Assembly (NCBI GenBank): GCA_041874755.1
Contig: CP102611.1
Span: 1,612,001-1,676,000, forward strand
Direction of reading: 5' to 3'
DNA from: Chitinibacter sp. SCUT-21
GTDB taxonomy: Bacteria; Pseudomonadota; Gammaproteobacteria; Burkholderiales; Chitinibacteraceae
Length of the DNA: 64,000 nucleotides
Every line of letters starts with the position of its first letter. The first letter of the stretch is position 1. Below the pieces are notes generated by a model, which was not told where the DNA came from, did no database searches, and was given only the letters and a program-made list of their open reading frames with translations. The position numbers were made by a program, and so were the translations under genes. Positions 48,867 to 57,266 of the stretch are shown one piece after another.

Positions 48867-48917
48867 ACTGAAACCAGCGGGTACTTAATGTTATAAGTAT
48901 ACAAGCTTGGTTTCAGT
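48867..48917 (-). promoter_or_regulatory. nested inverted repeats upstream of the TPR gene
   Basis: Outer arms ACTGAAACCA (48867-48876) and TGGTTTCAGT (48908-48917) are perfect 10-bp complements. Inside them TACTTA (48882-48887) pairs with TAAGTA (48894-48899). The structure lies between the stop of the deacetylase gene and the TPR start (48852). It could be a regulator site or an RNA structure; there is no T-run. Confidence 0.5.
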
Positions 48918-48942
48918 CGCAAAGGAAAAGCAACATACTCTG

Positions 48943-50112
48943 TTAACGCAACTCGCGCTGCATGTATACATTGGCGGATTTCAGTTTGCCAGCGGCGCTC
49001 AACTCAACGCTATTCACCCCTTTCGCAATCAAACCACCTTGTGCATCTAACAACTGCCAAGCAAATAAGCCTGCTTGATTAATCTGATTGGCGGCTCCCA
49101 CTTGCTCCAACTTCATCCCGGGAAACTGAGCATGTAGTTGAGCCATATAATCTGAATACGCCTTAATCCCGCGCATTTGTTCACTCGCACTCGCCAACAC
49201 AAAATCATCCTCTAACACTGAGGCCCATGAATCAACCTGCGCAGTATTATGCAGTTTGAAAAACAGCGGTAAAAGTTCATTCAAAGTCGGAGTAATCGGC
49301 TCAGCAACTGCAACTTTTAATTTGGGATTGAGCTTTAGCAACTGATCGACAGTCACAAAGCGATAGCCTTGCTCACGTAACGCAGGAATCATCGCCTTGA
49401 CCGCGGAGATAGTCGGCTTGCGGCTGCGACCGCCGTCGTCATGCATCAACACAATCGCTTCGGGGTGAATATATTGCTGCACCACACCAGCAATTTTGGC
49501 GCTAGCAACTTCATCAACGCTGTTTTTCCAAGTATGAAACCAATCAGCGCTATCAACCGACCATAAAATCGCTGCCATGCCCTGCGCTTGCAGCTTTTTA
49601 ATCTGGCTATCGTTCAAAAAGCCATACGGAGGTCGCATCATCGTTGGTTGAAAGCCAACCACTTGCTGAAACGCTTGCTGCGTTTTTTTCAGCTGCAAAT
49701 CCCACCAAAACTCGCCCTCTTCCATTTTGGACAAGTTCGGGTGGCTAAAACTATGGTTGGCGAGCACATGCCCTTCCGCCAGCGCTCGTTTCACCACTTC
49801 GGGGTATTTCAGAACATTTTGTCCTTGCCAGAAAAACGTCGCTTTCACGTTTTCTTGTTTCAATACATCAAGCAAAGCCGCGGTGTGTTCGCTCGGGCCA
49901 TCGTCAAAAGTGAAGGCGATTTCTTTTTTATCCCCCGCACCTTCTAAATAAAACGTCGTCGGAAATTGCTTCGCTTGCCGCTCAAGCACTGCGGCAGAGA
50001 CTTGTCCCTGATTTTCGACCACGGGGGTTCTTAAGCGGGCTGGCGTTTGCGCCAGTGCAAGGTGCGAGAACATCAGACTGGCCAATATCAAACCGGAAGA
50101 CAGGCGCATCAC
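48943..50112 (-). CDS. polysaccharide deacetylase fused to an NTF2-like domain
   Basis: A 389-residue exported protein. After a signal peptide (ending near ALAQT) comes a CE4 deacetylase domain with the metal and catalytic motifs TFDDGP (Asp70/Asp71), HSFSH (His120, His124), RPPYGF (Arg160), WSVDSADW and IVLMHD. CE4 enzymes remove N-acetyl groups from peptidoglycan, chitin-like or exopolysaccharide sugars. The last 110 residues (about 275-385) form an NTF2/SnoaL-like domain resembling the separate protein encoded just upstream. It is cotranscribed with that gene and faces a TetR gene. Confidence 0.88.
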   Translation of the reverse strand: MMRLSSGLILASLMFSHLALAQTPARLRTPVVENQGQVSAAVLERQAKQFPTTFYLEGAGDKKEIAFTFDDGPSEHTAALLDVLKQENVKATFFWQGQNVLKYPEVVKRALAEGHVLANHSFSHPNLSKMEEGEFWWDLQLKKTQQAFQQVVGFQPTMMRPPYGFLNDSQIKKLQAQGMAAILWSVDSADWFHTWKNSVDEVASAKIAGVVQQYIHPEAIVLMHDDGGRSRKPTISAVKAMIPALREQGYRFVTVDQLLKLNPKLKVAVAEPITPTLNELLPLFFKLHNTAQVDSWASVLEDDFVLASASEQMRGIKAYSDYMAQLHAQFPGMKLEQVGAANQINQAGLFAWQLLDAQGGLIAKGVNSVELSAAGKLKSANVYMQRELR

Positions 50113-50119
50113 AAACTCC

Positions 50120-50557
50120 TTATTTCAAACCAACATTCATAAACCCGTCGATTCGCTGCAAGCGACCATCTTCGGCAAATTGAACGGCATCAACGCCATA
50201 AAACAGCACCTCACCGGCTTCGTTATAGATTTTCCATTCAAACAGCGCTGCTGTTTCAAGAAAACGTACAGGGCCGATAATTTCACCTCGCAAGCCGGGA
50301 ATCTGCCCTTGCAAGGCACCTATCATCTCGCTTAGCGCGGCTTTGGATTTCACCTGATTAAATTGATCACTGTATCGCACCGAGTCCGTCACGATTTTGC
50401 CCAGCAACTTTTGCCTTTGTTCGGGCGACTTTTCACTCCAGGCCTGCATATAGGCATTGAGGACGTCAGTACCGGTAGGGGCTGCGTACGCCGAGATCGT
50501 CATCCCCATCCAGAGGGTGGCAAGTAATCCGGCTTTAACAGAAAGTGATTTCAACAT
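50120..50557 (-). CDS. secreted NTF2-like protein
   Basis: A 145-residue protein with a signal peptide (KSLSVKAGLLATLWMGMTIS, ending near AYAA) and an NTF2/SnoaL-like cone fold: DVLNAYMQAWSEKSPEQRQ and LFEWKIYNEAGEVLFYGVD. The C-terminal domain of the deacetylase downstream has the same layout (FAWQLLDAQGGLIAKGVN), so the two are probably related by duplication. I chose the ATG at 50557 because the signal peptide begins there. Ligand unknown. Confidence 0.75.
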   Translation of the reverse strand: MLKSLSVKAGLLATLWMGMTISAYAAPTGTDVLNAYMQAWSEKSPEQRQKLLGKIVTDSVRYSDQFNQVKSKAALSEMIGALQGQIPGLRGEIIGPVRFLETAALFEWKIYNEAGEVLFYGVDAVQFAEDGRLQRIDGFMNVGLK

Positions 50558-50598
50558 TTTGCACACTCCAAGCATAAGTTTAAGAAAACCATCAAATT

Positions 50599-50619
50599 GT
50601 ACCGATCGTTTGGTACGAT
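50599..50619. promoter_or_regulatory. overlapping palindromes, candidate TetR operator
   Basis: GTACC (50599-50603) pairs with GGTAC (50612-50616), and ATCGT (50605-50609) with ACGAT (50615-50619). The central CGATCG is itself palindromic. The site lies between the divergent NTF2/deacetylase genes and the TetR gene, where a TetR-family operator is expected. Confidence 0.6.
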
Positions 50620-50731
50620 AATTAATCAGCCCAGCAGCCTTGTCAAGCGCTACTGTTTTTCAGTTAAACTTTTAAGCGTTTGCGTCATAGGGCGCTAGTG
50701 CGACCCAATGCAAATAAATAGGGAGACAGTT

Positions 50732-51280
50732 TTGGCAATTACGCACGACGAATTAATCCAGCATTTGCGTACGGTATTTCACACCTATGGTTACGATGGC
50801 GCGTCTTTAAGCTTGATCAGCCAAGCAACAGGCTTGGGCAAAGGCAGCCTGTACCATCATTTTCCCAATGGCAAACAAGAAATGGCCAGCGCGGTTTTAG
50901 CTGCCGAAGGCGTTTGGTTTGAACAAGCTTTGACATTATTGCGCGAAGCGGGCGAGCCACAAGCACGTCTGGCTCGCTTTATCGAATTTATTCGTCTCAC
51001 TGAGCAAGACAAAACCCAAGCCAGCACGCTAGATGTCTACACCATGGGCAATGCGCGCTTGTTATTTGGTGCGGACATGGGCTTGGCGGTGCAACAGTGG
51101 ATAGCGGCACTCCAGCAATTAATCATCGACGCGGGGATTAACGAAGCTCAGGCCAAACAACGTGCCATTGCCGCAATTGCCCAGCTAGAAGGCGCACGCC
51201 TATTGTGCCGCTGCTTGGATGACTGGCACATTTTTGAGCAGCTGCTCCAACAATTACCGCAAGATTTATTAGCGAGCTGA
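50732..51280 (+). CDS. TetR-family transcriptional regulator
   Basis: A 182-residue regulator with an N-terminal helix-turn-helix (TVFHTYGYDGASLSLISQATGLGKGSLYHHFPNGKQEM, residues 15-53) and an all-helical ligand domain. A GGGAG ribosome site at 50721-50725 sits 6 bases before TTG 50732, which I take as the start; an ATG at 50708 adds eight residues but has no good site. It most likely represses the divergent NTF2-like/deacetylase pair and itself. The ligand cannot be inferred. Confidence 0.85.
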   Translation: MAITHDELIQHLRTVFHTYGYDGASLSLISQATGLGKGSLYHHFPNGKQEMASAVLAAEGVWFEQALTLLREAGEPQARLARFIEFIRLTEQDKTQASTLDVYTMGNARLLFGADMGLAVQQWIAALQQLIIDAGINEAQAKQRAIAAIAQLEGARLLCRCLDDWHIFEQLLQQLPQDLLAS

Positions 51281-51286
51281 CCCACA

Positions 51287-51649
51287 ATGGCAAAGTCGAG
51301 CGAATTTGTGAGTTTTTTGCTGGAGCAATTAGCGCCATTGGGCCATGTGCGCGCCAAGTCGATGTTTGGCAGCTTTGGTTTATATGCCGACGAGTTATTT
51401 TTTGCGATTGTTGCCGACGATATTTTGTATCTCAAAGCCGACGACATCAATCGCGCGCAGTTTGAAGCTTTGCACTTAGCCCCCTTTCAGTACGCAATGA
51501 AAGATGGGCGAGTTGCTCAATTGAATTTTTATCCGATCCCAGAAGCGGCATTGGAAGAGCCGGTTGAATTGCTAAAGTGGGCGCGCGAAGGCGTTGCTGC
51601 GGCCTTACGTGCACCTGAAAGAAAAAAAAGCAAAAAATCAAAAACCTAG
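51287..51649 (+). CDS. TfoX/Sxy N-terminal-domain protein
   Basis: A 120-residue protein: SSEFVSFLLEQLAPLGHVRAKSMFGSFGLYADELFFAIV, residues 3-41, is the TfoX_N fold. It lacks the C-terminal TfoX domain that the natural-competence regulator of Vibrio and Haemophilus has, so a competence role is not established. The tail is Lys-rich. It begins six bases after the TetR gene and may be cotranscribed. Confidence 0.82.
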   Translation: MAKSSEFVSFLLEQLAPLGHVRAKSMFGSFGLYADELFFAIVADDILYLKADDINRAQFEALHLAPFQYAMKDGRVAQLNFYPIPEAALEEPVELLKWAREGVAAALRAPERKKSKKSKT

Positions 51650-51716
51650 TATTAACACCAATTGCCGAACTTTTTATGTTTGATTAAGCCCAATTCGTCG
51701 TATTTCTTGCGCCTTT

Positions 51717-51731
51717 GGGGGATTTTCCCCC
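51717..51731. repeat. G5/C5 hairpin in the hisB leader
   Basis: GGGGG (51717-51721), ATTTT, CCCCC (51727-51731), a perfect short stem about 77 bases before the hisB start. It could affect read-through into hisB from upstream. Confidence 0.4.
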
Positions 51732-51807
51732 TATCAGAGCTTCCCGCGAAGGCGAATCTATTGGAAAATGCAAGATTGTTCAGCACCGCCGTTTACGAGA
51801 ATCATTG

Positions 51808-52401
51808 ATGCGCCAAGTTACCGTTACTCGCAACACGCTAGAAACCCAAATCACCATTACGCTCAATCTGGACGGAACGGGCGTTAGTAAATTCGACACG
51901 GGTGTGCCTTTCTTCGAGCACATGCTCGACCAAGTGGCGCGCCATGGCCTATTTGATATTGAAATCAAAGCAGTTGGCGATTTGCACATCGATGCGCACC
52001 ACACGGTAGAAGACGTCGGCATTACGTTGGGACAAGCATTTGCCAAAGCGGTTGGCGATAAAAAAGGTATCGTGCGTTACGGCCACAGCTATGTGCCGCT
52101 TGATGAAGCGCTTAGCCGTGTTGTCGTTGATTTATCAGGTCGCCCCTGTTTGGAATACGACTGCGAATACACCCGCGCGATGATTGGCGGCTTTGACGTC
52201 GATTTGTTTGGCGAATTTTTCCGTGGTTTTGTCAATCATGCAGCAATCAGCCTGCATATCGACAATCTAAAAGGCAAAAACGCGCACCACCAAGCTGAAA
52301 CCATTTTCAAAGCCTTGGGCCGCGCATTGCGCATGGCCGTTGAACAAGACCCACGTATGGCAGGCATTACGCCATCAACCAAGGGCACTTTGGTAGGCTA
52401 A
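51808..52401 (+). CDS. hisB: imidazoleglycerol-phosphate dehydratase
   Basis: Monofunctional HisB dehydrates imidazole glycerol phosphate to imidazole acetol phosphate. The 197-residue product carries the two metal-binding repeats: [16 protein letters not shown] and [21 protein letters not shown] chose the ATG at 51808 ([14 protein letters not shown]); the frame is open to 51715 but without family sequence. hisH follows after one base. Confidence 0.96.
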   Translation: MRQVTVTRNTLETQITITLNLDGTGVSKFDTGVPFFEHMLDQVARHGLFDIEIKAVGDLHIDAHHTVEDVGITLGQAFAKAVGDKKGIVRYGHSYVPLDEALSRVVVDLSGRPCLEYDCEYTRAMIGGFDVDLFGEFFRGFVNHAAISLHIDNLKGKNAHHQAETIFKALGRALRMAVEQDPRMAGITPSTKGTLVG

Positions 52402-52402
52402 G

Positions 52403-53053
52403 ATGACGCAAAAACAAACGATCGCCATCGTCGATTACGGCATGGGCAATTTGCACTCGGTGACCAAGGCTTTCGAATTGGTTGCCGGAGACGACGCTAC
52501 TATTATTTTGACCGCCGATCCAGCAGTCGTTGCCAGCGCGGATAAAGTGGTTTTTCCAGGCCAAGGCGCCATGCCCGATTGCATGCGCGAACTCAATGAA
52601 AGTGGTCTCAAACAAGCGGTACTCGATGCCGCAGCCAGCAAGCCATTTTTAGGGATTTGCGTTGGCGCGCAATTGCTGTTTGAACACAGTGAAGAAGGCG
52701 ATATGGATTGCCTGGGCGTATTTAAAGGCAAGGTAGTGAAATTTAAGTCTGAAAATATGCACGACGCTGAAGGCAATAAGCTCAAAGTGCCGCATATGGG
52801 CTGGAATGAAATGTTCATCAAACGTGAACATCCATTATGGGCGGGCATCAGCGAAGCAGAGCGTTTTTACTTCGTGCACAGCTATCATTTTGCGCCCGAG
52901 AGCGATGCCGATACCATTATTGAATCGGCCTACCCAAGCCGCTTTGCAGTGGCCGTGGCGCGCGACAATATTTTTGCGATTCAGTGCCACCCAGAGAAAA
53001 GCCATACAGCCGGCCTGCAATTACTGAAAAATTTCGTACACTGGAAACTATAA
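52403..53053 (+). CDS. hisH: imidazole glycerol phosphate synthase, glutaminase subunit
   Basis: HisH hydrolyses glutamine and passes ammonia to HisF. The 216-residue product shows the class I amidotransferase triad: the nucleophile Cys in LGICVGAQLLFE, and the His and Glu in IQCHPEKSH. VDYGMGNLHSV at the N-terminus is typical. It is translationally close to hisB and is followed by a hairpin and hisA. Confidence 0.96.
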   Translation: MTQKQTIAIVDYGMGNLHSVTKAFELVAGDDATIILTADPAVVASADKVVFPGQGAMPDCMRELNESGLKQAVLDAAASKPFLGICVGAQLLFEHSEEGDMDCLGVFKGKVVKFKSENMHDAEGNKLKVPHMGWNEMFIKREHPLWAGISEAERFYFVHSYHFAPESDADTIIESAYPSRFAVAVARDNIFAIQCHPEKSHTAGLQLLKNFVHWKL

Positions 53054-53062
53054 GTTTGTGAC

Positions 53063-53083
53063 TAAACGATGAAATATCGTTTA
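53063..53083. repeat. perfect 8-bp inverted repeat between hisH and hisA
   Basis: TAAACGAT (53063-53070) and ATCGTTTA (53076-53083) flank a 5-base loop. No T-run follows directly. It may slow or partly stop read-through, or be a protein site. Confidence 0.5.
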
Positions 53084-53133
53084 ATATCAAAAAGCTAGTT
53101 TTAATTAACCCCCTTACTATACGCTGTTAAATC

Positions 53134-53877
53134 ATGCTGATTATTCCTGCAATTGATCTTAAAGATGGCCAATGTGTTCGTTTACGCCAAGGCGAAATGA
53201 ATGATGCAACGGTATTTTCCGACGACCCGGCTAGTTTTGTGTCGCATTGGCTAGGCCAAGGCGCACGCCGTATGCATTTGGTCGATCTAAACGGCGCATT
53301 CGCTGGCAAGCCAAAAAATCTGGCGGCAGTGAAGCAAATTCTAAAAGCCATCAATGGTGAAGTGCCAGTGCAATTGGGTGGTGGCATTCGTTCACTCGAG
53401 ACGATCGAGATGTATCTCGATGCAGGCATTGATTATGTCATCATCGGTACAGCAGCAATTAAACAACCTGGCTTTTTGCACGAAGCGTGTGATGCTTTCC
53501 CAGGCCAAATCATTGTAGGACTCGACGCCAAAGACGGCATGGTGGCGACCGATGGCTGGGCAAAAGTAACCGATCACGAAGTGATCGATTTGGCGAAACG
53601 CTTTGAAGGTTATGGTGTTGAAAGCGTGATTTACACCGACATTGGCCGCGATGGCATGCTCTCTGGTGTGAATATCGAAGCCACGGTAAAACTAGCACAA
53701 GCACTGACGATCCCTGTGATCGCCTCTGGCGGCTTAACTAATCTCGACGACGTACGCAAATTGTGCGAAGTAGCCGATGAAGGCATTGAAGGCGTGATTA
53801 CCGGTCGTGCGATTTACGAAGGCACGATTGATTTCGCTAAAGCACAAGAGCTCGCTGACGAGTTATGTGACAACTAA
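53134..53877 (+). CDS. hisA: phosphoribosylformimino-AICAR phosphate isomerase
   Basis: HisA isomerises ProFAR to PRFAR. The 247-residue beta/alpha barrel begins [16 protein letters not shown] with catalytic Asp8, and has the second Asp in [14 protein letters not shown] and the phosphate site [11 protein letters not shown]. It starts 80 bases after hisH. Confidence 0.96.
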   Translation: MLIIPAIDLKDGQCVRLRQGEMNDATVFSDDPASFVSHWLGQGARRMHLVDLNGAFAGKPKNLAAVKQILKAINGEVPVQLGGGIRSLETIEMYLDAGIDYVIIGTAAIKQPGFLHEACDAFPGQIIVGLDAKDGMVATDGWAKVTDHEVIDLAKRFEGYGVESVIYTDIGRDGMLSGVNIEATVKLAQALTIPVIASGGLTNLDDVRKLCEVADEGIEGVITGRAIYEGTIDFAKAQELADELCDN

Positions 53878-53882
53878 ATGCG

Positions 53883-54242
53883 ATGACTGAAAATCAGGCA
53901 GACGACAATAAACCAGACTGGCTCGATTGGGCTACCGAGGAGCGGCATATTGGCCAGCTTTTGCGAGAGCAAAATCCAGTTTGGTTTAGTGAAGTCTGCC
54001 AGATTTTATTCGACACCGACCCAATGATGATTCGCTTGGTCGGAGAGCCTGAAGGTTACGCGCCTGAAGTGGGCAGCATTATTCGCAGCTTGCCACAGTG
54101 CATGAATGTCGACGATGTACAGCAGTTGATTTTTAATGTTTTTACGCAGTGGTTCACGCCTGAATTTGCAGGTGGCCGCAGCCAATATGCTGAAACGGCG
54201 CAAGCCGTCTGGGCGAGCTGGAAAGCCCAACAGCAAGAATAG
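53883..54242 (+). CDS. uncharacterised protein between hisA and hisF
   Basis: A 119-residue soluble, acidic, Trp-rich protein ([44 protein letters not shown]). I do not recognise a domain. It starts five bases after hisA and is followed 35 bases later by hisF, so it is embedded in the his operon. Reading-frame integrity and position make it a likely real gene. Confidence 0.65.
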   Translation: MTENQADDNKPDWLDWATEERHIGQLLREQNPVWFSEVCQILFDTDPMMIRLVGEPEGYAPEVGSIIRSLPQCMNVDDVQQLIFNVFTQWFTPEFAGGRSQYAETAQAVWASWKAQQQE

Positions 54243-54277
54243 CAGCCGGATCAATCCCTGATCCGCTCGGAAAAATT

Positions 54278-55045
54278 ATGCCATTAGCCAAACGTATTAT
54301 CCCTTGCCTTGATGTGACTGCAGGTCGCGTTGTGAAAGGCGTCAATTTTCTTGAATTGCGCGACGCAGGTGATCCGGTAGAAATCGCTAAACGCTACAAC
54401 GATCAGGGCGCAGACGAGCTCACTTTCCTCGACATCACGGCTTCTAGCGATGATAGAGATCTGATTTTGCATGTGATCGAAGCAGTGGCATCGCAAGTCT
54501 TTATTCCACTCACCGTCGGTGGTGGGGTACGTAAAGCCGATGACGTTCGTCGCCTTCTGAACGCTGGCGCAGACAAAGTCAGCATCAATACGACTGCGGT
54601 ATCTAACCCTGAAGTTGTGGAACAAGCCGCCAGCCGCTTCGGCAGCCAAGCGATTGTCGTGGCGATTGATGCCAAAGCCACTGACGCCACCAATAGCCGC
54701 TGGGAAGTCTTTACCCACGGCGGTCGTCGTGCCACCGGTTTGGACGCGGTAGAGTGGGCACTCAAAATGCAGCAACTCGGTGCAGGCGAAATTTTGCTCA
54801 CCAGCATGGATAGAGATGGCACCAAAATCGGTTTTAATCTGCCGCTGACCCGCGCTGTATCTGATGCTGTCGATATTCCGGTGATTGCCTCAGGCGGCGT
54901 TGGCAATTTGCAGCATTTGGTCGATGGCGTGAAACAAGGCCACGCCGATGCAGTTTTGGCAGCCAGCATTTTCCACTTTGGCGAATATTCAGTACGTCAG
55001 GCCAAAGAAGCGATGCACGCAGCCGGTATTGAAGTTCGCTTCTAA
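54278..55045 (+). CDS. hisF: imidazole glycerol phosphate synthase, cyclase subunit
   Basis: HisF uses PRFAR and ammonia from HisH to make imidazole glycerol phosphate and AICAR. The 255-residue barrel starts [22 protein letters not shown], with the catalytic Asp11 in CLDV, and has [15 protein letters not shown] with the second Asp. It is a paralogue of hisA. Confidence 0.97.
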   Translation: MPLAKRIIPCLDVTAGRVVKGVNFLELRDAGDPVEIAKRYNDQGADELTFLDITASSDDRDLILHVIEAVASQVFIPLTVGGGVRKADDVRRLLNAGADKVSINTTAVSNPEVVEQAASRFGSQAIVVAIDAKATDATNSRWEVFTHGGRRATGLDAVEWALKMQQLGAGEILLTSMDRDGTKIGFNLPLTRAVSDAVDIPVIASGGVGNLQHLVDGVKQGHADAVLAASIFHFGEYSVRQAKEAMHAAGIEVRF

Positions 55046-55061
55046 TTCAAACGGAAATTTT

Positions 55062-55394
55062 ATGAAACGGATCGCTGCTACTGTTTTCTTGCTGCTCGCG
55101 AGCTGGGCACAAGCTTGCGATATGAGCATTCAAACGCCAGCCAATGTGTCGATGGAAGTCGACAATATGCGTCATGGTTTAAAAAATGAGCTTACGCTTT
55201 TTTTAACCGTGAAATCGGCCGTCGATACCGAATTTAAACGTCCGCCAAATGTCGTTGATGCGCAAGGCCGCGTCAGCGAACCGATTCGCATGGATGGTGA
55301 ATTGGGTAAAATGAATGCCAATGAAGTACGCAAATGGGTCGTGTATTACACGCCGGTACCAGACTTCACCGCTGAAAAGGTAGTATTGCAATGA
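55062..55394 (+). CDS. small exported protein of unknown function
   Basis: A 110-residue protein with a Sec-type signal ([18 protein letters not shown], where the AQAC could also be read as a lipobox) and a short soluble domain beginning [16 protein letters not shown]. Its stop overlaps the hisI start by four bases (ATGA), so it is cotranslated with the his genes. Not recognised; an extracytoplasmic protein in this position is odd. Confidence 0.65.
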   Translation: MKRIAATVFLLLASWAQACDMSIQTPANVSMEVDNMRHGLKNELTLFLTVKSAVDTEFKRPPNVVDAQGRVSEPIRMDGELGKMNANEVRKWVVYYTPVPDFTAEKVVLQ

Positions 55395-55780
55395 GTTGGC
55401 TAGACGAAATCAAATATGATGACGCAGGTTTAGTGCCCATCATCGCGCAAGACGAAGCAACAGGCCGCGTCATGATGTTTGCCTACGCCAATCGTGAAGC
55501 GGTTGCGCTCACAGCAGAAAAAGGCACCGCGCACTATTGGACTCGCTCTCGCCAAAAGCTGTGGCATAAAGGTGAAGAATCGGGCCATTTTCAACACGTT
55601 TCAGCCATCCAACTCGACTGCGATGGCGATGTGCTGATTTATAAAATTCGCCAAGAAGGCGGTATTGCTTGCCATACTGGCCGCGAAAGCTGTTTTTTCC
55701 GCACCTTGGTCGATGGCCAATGGCAAGTGAGCGAAGCGGTTTTAAAAGACCCTAGCGCGATTTACGGCCATAGCCATTAA
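55391..55780 (+). CDS. hisI: phosphoribosyl-AMP cyclohydrolase
   Basis: HisI opens the adenine ring of PR-AMP in step three of the pathway. The 129-residue product has the zinc-binding set in [12 protein letters not shown] (Asp and Cys) and [14 protein letters not shown], and the [17 protein letters not shown] block. It overlaps the small exported-protein gene by four bases. hisE is a separate gene, unlike the fused HisIE of enterics. Confidence 0.96.
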   Translation: MSWLDEIKYDDAGLVPIIAQDEATGRVMMFAYANREAVALTAEKGTAHYWTRSRQKLWHKGEESGHFQHVSAIQLDCDGDVLIYKIRQEGGIACHTGRESCFFRTLVDGQWQVSEAVLKDPSAIYGHSH

Positions 55781-55799
55781 ATTCACCCATTAAGGGTTA

Positions 55800-55843
55800 G
55801 CACCTCAGTACGACACAAACTTGTCATTTAGGTGCAATATAAT
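55800..55843 (+). promoter_or_regulatory. candidate internal promoter/operator before hisE
   Basis: A perfect TATAAT (55838-55843) lies 25 bases before the hisE ATG, but no good -35 is at the right distance. GCACCT (55800-55805) and AGGTGC (55830-55835) form an inverted repeat just upstream. Confidence 0.35.
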
Positions 55844-55868
55844 CGGATTGTTATTTTTGGAGCACCAT

Positions 55869-56195
55869 ATGATTTCCGCTGAAATTTTAGAGCGTTTGTC
55901 ACAAACTTTAGCCGAGCGCCGCAATGCGGACGCCAGCACCTCGTATGTGGCCAAGCTTTACAGCAAAGGGCAAGAAGCGATCTTGAAAAAGGTTGGCGAA
56001 GAGGCCGTGGAAACGATTATGGCAGCCAAAGATGGCGATAAATTGCACCTAGTCCGTGAAGTGGCCGACCTATGGTTTCATACCTTGGTCTTGCTGGCGC
56101 ACGAAGGCCTTAGCCATGAAGACGTGCTGGCCGAATTAGCGCGTCGTGAAGGCATTTCTGGCATCGAAGAAAAAGCATCTCGTAAACCAGCTTAA
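55869..56195 (+). CDS. hisE: phosphoribosyl-ATP pyrophosphatase
   Basis: HisE removes pyrophosphate from PR-ATP in step two of histidine synthesis. The 108-residue MazG-fold protein has [19 protein letters not shown] and [15 protein letters not shown], with the expected Glu/Asp metal ligands. I chose the ATG at 55869 ([17 protein letters not shown]); an earlier frame extension has no family sequence. Confidence 0.95.
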   Translation: MISAEILERLSQTLAERRNADASTSYVAKLYSKGQEAILKKVGEEAVETIMAAKDGDKLHLVREVADLWFHTLVLLAHEGLSHEDVLAELARREGISGIEEKASRKPA

Positions 56196-56206
56196 GGATA
56201 CCCAAG

Positions 56207-56533
56207 ATGAGCGACTGTATTTTTTGCAAAATCGCCCATGGCGATATTCCTGCCAGCAAAATTTATGAGGATGATGACGTCATCGCTTTCAACGATATTC
56301 GCCCGGCTGCGCCTGTGCATTTTTTGCTGATTCCGAAGCGCCACATTGAATCGATGCTCACTACCTCCAAAGAAGACGAAGCTTTGCTGGGGAAAATGTT
56401 AGCATTAACGCCTGTGCTGGCACGCGAACAAGGCTTGGCAGCGGGGTACAAAACAGCGATCAATACGGGTTTAGCAGGAGGTCAGGAAGTGTTCCATCTT
56501 CATCTGCACGTACTAGGTACTCCACAACAGTAA
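56207..56533 (+). CDS. hinT: HIT-family nucleotide phosphoramidase (HinT-like)
   Basis: A 108-residue HIT protein that hydrolyses AMP-amino acid or AMP-lysine type phosphoramidates. It begins [20 protein letters not shown] and ends with the histidine triad HLHLHVLG. It is 11 bases after hisE and precedes tatA, an arrangement seen in several betaproteobacteria. Confidence 0.93.
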   Translation: MSDCIFCKIAHGDIPASKIYEDDDVIAFNDIRPAAPVHFLLIPKRHIESMLTTSKEDEALLGKMLALTPVLAREQGLAAGYKTAINTGLAGGQEVFHLHLHVLGTPQQ

Positions 56534-56592
56534 TTAGCTCTAGGCCTTGTCCAAAAAGGCTTGGATCGATATACCTTCATAGAGAACGCATC

Positions 56593-56796
56593 ATGGGTAC
56601 ATTTAGCATTTGGCACTGGCTGATTGTGTTGGCCATTATCATTTTGGTGTTTGGCACTAAAAAGCTGGGCAGCGTGGGTAAAGACCTTGGCTCGGCCATC
56701 AAAGGATTTAAAGACGGAGTAAAGGGTGAAGAAGAGCCCGCCAAAAAAGTCGATACACCACGCGTGATCGATGTGACAGAAAACGACAAGAAATAA
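56593..56796 (+). CDS. tatA: twin-arginine translocase subunit TatA
   Basis: TatA forms the size-variable channel for folded twin-arginine proteins. The 67-residue product has a short N-terminal membrane helix ([17 protein letters not shown]), the [20 protein letters not shown] amphipathic helix and an acidic/Lys tail. It is first of the tatABC operon, four bases before tatB. Confidence 0.95.
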   Translation: MGTFSIWHWLIVLAIIILVFGTKKLGSVGKDLGSAIKGFKDGVKGEEEPAKKVDTPRVIDVTENDKK

Positions 56797-56799
56797 GCC

Positions 56800-57249
56800 G
56801 TGTTCGACGTTAGTATCGGCGAGTTATTACTTATTGGTGCAGTTACCCTCGTGGTGGTCGGCCCGGAAAAAATGCCTAAAGTGGCCAGAACAGCCGGCAT
56901 GCTGTTCGGCCGCCTGCAGCGTTTTGTCAATAATGTCAAAGTAGACCTGCAGCGCGAAATGCAAGCCAGCGAACTGGCACAAATCCAGCAAGAAATCGAG
57001 GCTGAAGCCGCCGAAATTAAAAATACGATTCATCAGCCACTCGCCGAAACCCAGCAGGCGATGAATCAATTGGAAGCAGATTTTCAGGCGACAACACAAC
57101 AACGTGTCAGCGCCGAACCCGACGTGACCACAGCTAACACATCAGCAGCTGCCCCAAGCAGTCCAGCAATCGTCGACGATAAACAGCTCGATTTATTTGC
57201 AGGGATGGACGACGCAACTCCCACCGCTAATTCATCTGACCGGCGTTAA
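56800..57249 (+). CDS. tatB: twin-arginine translocase subunit TatB
   Basis: TatB receives signal peptides with TatC. The 149-residue product starts at GTG 56800 and has FDVSIGELLLIGAVTLVVVGPEKMP, read across residues 2-26, with the conserved Glu and GPEKMP hinge, then an amphipathic helix and a long Gln/Glu coiled tail ending in a low-complexity Ser/Thr/Asp segment. Confidence 0.94.
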   Translation: MFDVSIGELLLIGAVTLVVVGPEKMPKVARTAGMLFGRLQRFVNNVKVDLQREMQASELAQIQQEIEAEAAEIKNTIHQPLAETQQAMNQLEADFQATTQQRVSAEPDVTTANTSAAAPSSPAIVDDKQLDLFAGMDDATPTANSSDRR

Positions 57250-57266
57250 CCAAAAGATACCCATTC

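Noticed and set aside
51287..51649. TfoX-like gene as a competence regulator
   Set aside because: Only the N-terminal domain is present and no competence genes are nearby, so the regulatory role is not supported.
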